Below, piece after piece: positions 62,990-64,000 of a stretch of DNA of 64,000 bases. The stretch is from Aphelocoma coerulescens (taxonomy: Eukaryota > Chordata > Aves > Passeriformes > Corvidae): NCBI RefSeq assembly GCF_041296385.1, contig NC_091017.1, positions 48,668,214 through 48,732,213 on the forward strand. Reading direction: 5' to 3'. Position 1 is the stretch's first letter. Each line of letters begins with the position of its first letter. The notes beneath the pieces are model-generated. The model ran no database searches and had not been told where the DNA came from. It saw nothing but the letters and a program-made list of their open reading frames with translations. A program made the position numbers and the translations under genes.

Positions 62990-64000
62990 ATGAAACAGCC
63001 TATATTTATAGGGAAACTATAGTAACCAACTGCTTTTAACAAAGGATATTGACCACAGACATGGGGAGCCATTCTCTCCTGTTGGGATCTTCTGGAAGTT
63101 TAGTGTCTCAAATGTTTGTACTCATGCTGTTTGTATCCATAAGGAGCAGAAATCAATCTTTTCTATAAGAACTGTACATGTATCCACCTTTGTGCCTTTG
63201 AAAAATCCCTATTTTTATGTAGACAGAAACTGGAGGATTTGAAAGTCATAATAACCAGAAATAATCACAACAGGAGTGATGGAGAACAAAAAATGGTAAG
63301 AGATTACATTAGAAGGAATGTATTTTTTTAGAGGTGATGGCTTTTCAAATGAGTATATCATATCATATCTCTTATTGGGGTTTTTTAACGGGGTCTCACT
63401 TTCTCTTGTGTTTTAATTGCCAAGAGCAAGAAGAGAGAACTGGATTATATATTACTTGTAATAATATTGACAACAACAACAAGTTGTAATAAGAATGAGA
63501 GCAAGCTAGGCATAGAAGAGAATGTTTAAGAATATGGAGAAGTGTGAAAAAGCACTGGGAAACAAATATATGCAACAGCTAAATAGACAAATACATTAGA
63601 AACACAGTTAAAATGACTATTGAATCTTGAACAAGTTAAAAAAACACCACACTGGATACCCTTGAGAACAGGTTACATCCTGCAGCAAGAAATTCCCACC
63701 TTCAACAGTAAAAAGGACAAAGCAGTGATATGCCTCTTCCTGATCATAAACACCATAGATTTTCTGCATCAAGTGCAACTGAAAGGCTTAAATACTATTT
63801 CCACTGAAATTAACAGGAATCTGTAACACTTAACACCTTGTTAATGGCTAGCACTGCCAACCACGATTAGCCCTTACAAAGAAAAGAATTTCTCTAATAG
63901 ATCGTGTTTAGCCACTGTAAGTACTGCAGTTGGTCTCACAAAAGTGGCTGCTATTCCCCCATTAGCTTTTCTCACATAATCCCAATCATAAAGTTACCCA
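62990..64000. other. Unannotated non-coding DNA to the window end
   Basis: AT-rich. No gene or repeat recognised apart from a short CAA tract near 63472. The last ORF (68 codons, ending 63826) has no recognisable features. Confidence 0.55.

Overview
The window looks like 64 kb of songbird (passerine) nuclear DNA, either intergenic or inside a very large intron. The case rests on the repeats. There are several CR1 LINE fragments, solo LTRs of bird endogenous retrovirus families, and one SINE with a tRNA-Ile-like head and a CR1-like 3' tail, a type I associate with passerines. The rest is AT-rich. Open reading frames are short and scattered, and the longest (165 codons, 43379-43876 minus) is only the antisense of an LTR. 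I found no protein-coding gene, rRNA, functional tRNA or CRISPR array that I can support, and nothing prokaryotic.

Layout. 1-12.5 kb: unannotated AT-rich DNA with two MIR/L2-like remnants (3.6 and 8.2 kb). 12.5 kb: a short CR1 3' fragment. 16.3 kb: another ancient SINE/LINE remnant. 21.8-22.4 kb: a 618-bp LTR with a 5-bp target duplication, inserted into a MIR-like remnant. 29.7-30.7 kb: a 933-bp solo LTR with a 5-bp duplication, followed by a CR1 reverse-transcriptase scrap. 31.77 kb: a strong G-quadruplex motif. 32.8-33.9 kb: the longest CR1 copy, running from the reverse-transcriptase region to the 3' end. 34.48 kb: the tRNA-derived SINE. 34.6-43 kb: no repeat that I recognise. 43.1-44.0 kb: a third LTR. 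45.8-46.5 kb: an inverted CR1 copy abutting a (TTCC)15(TCCC)8 microsatellite. 48.7 kb: another CR1. 49.6-50.2 and 62.4-63.0 kb: two solo LTRs of one family in the same orientation, each with a perfect 5-bp duplication. 51.1 kb: an old CR1-like remnant. 53-58 kb: two weak exon-like segments.

No genes can be described as working together here. The history that can be read is repeated retroelement insertion: old MIR/L2-like elements, then CR1 copies, then LTR elements later reduced to solo LTRs, plus a SINE that probably used CR1 machinery. I did not find a new biological system. The most useful leads are the nested LTR-in-MIR insertion, the exon-like segment at 53961-54179, a bulged hairpin at 41865-41898, the G-quadruplex motif at 31768-31798, and a tryptophan-rich ORF at 9565. 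Family names come from memory of consensus sequences, not from a database search.
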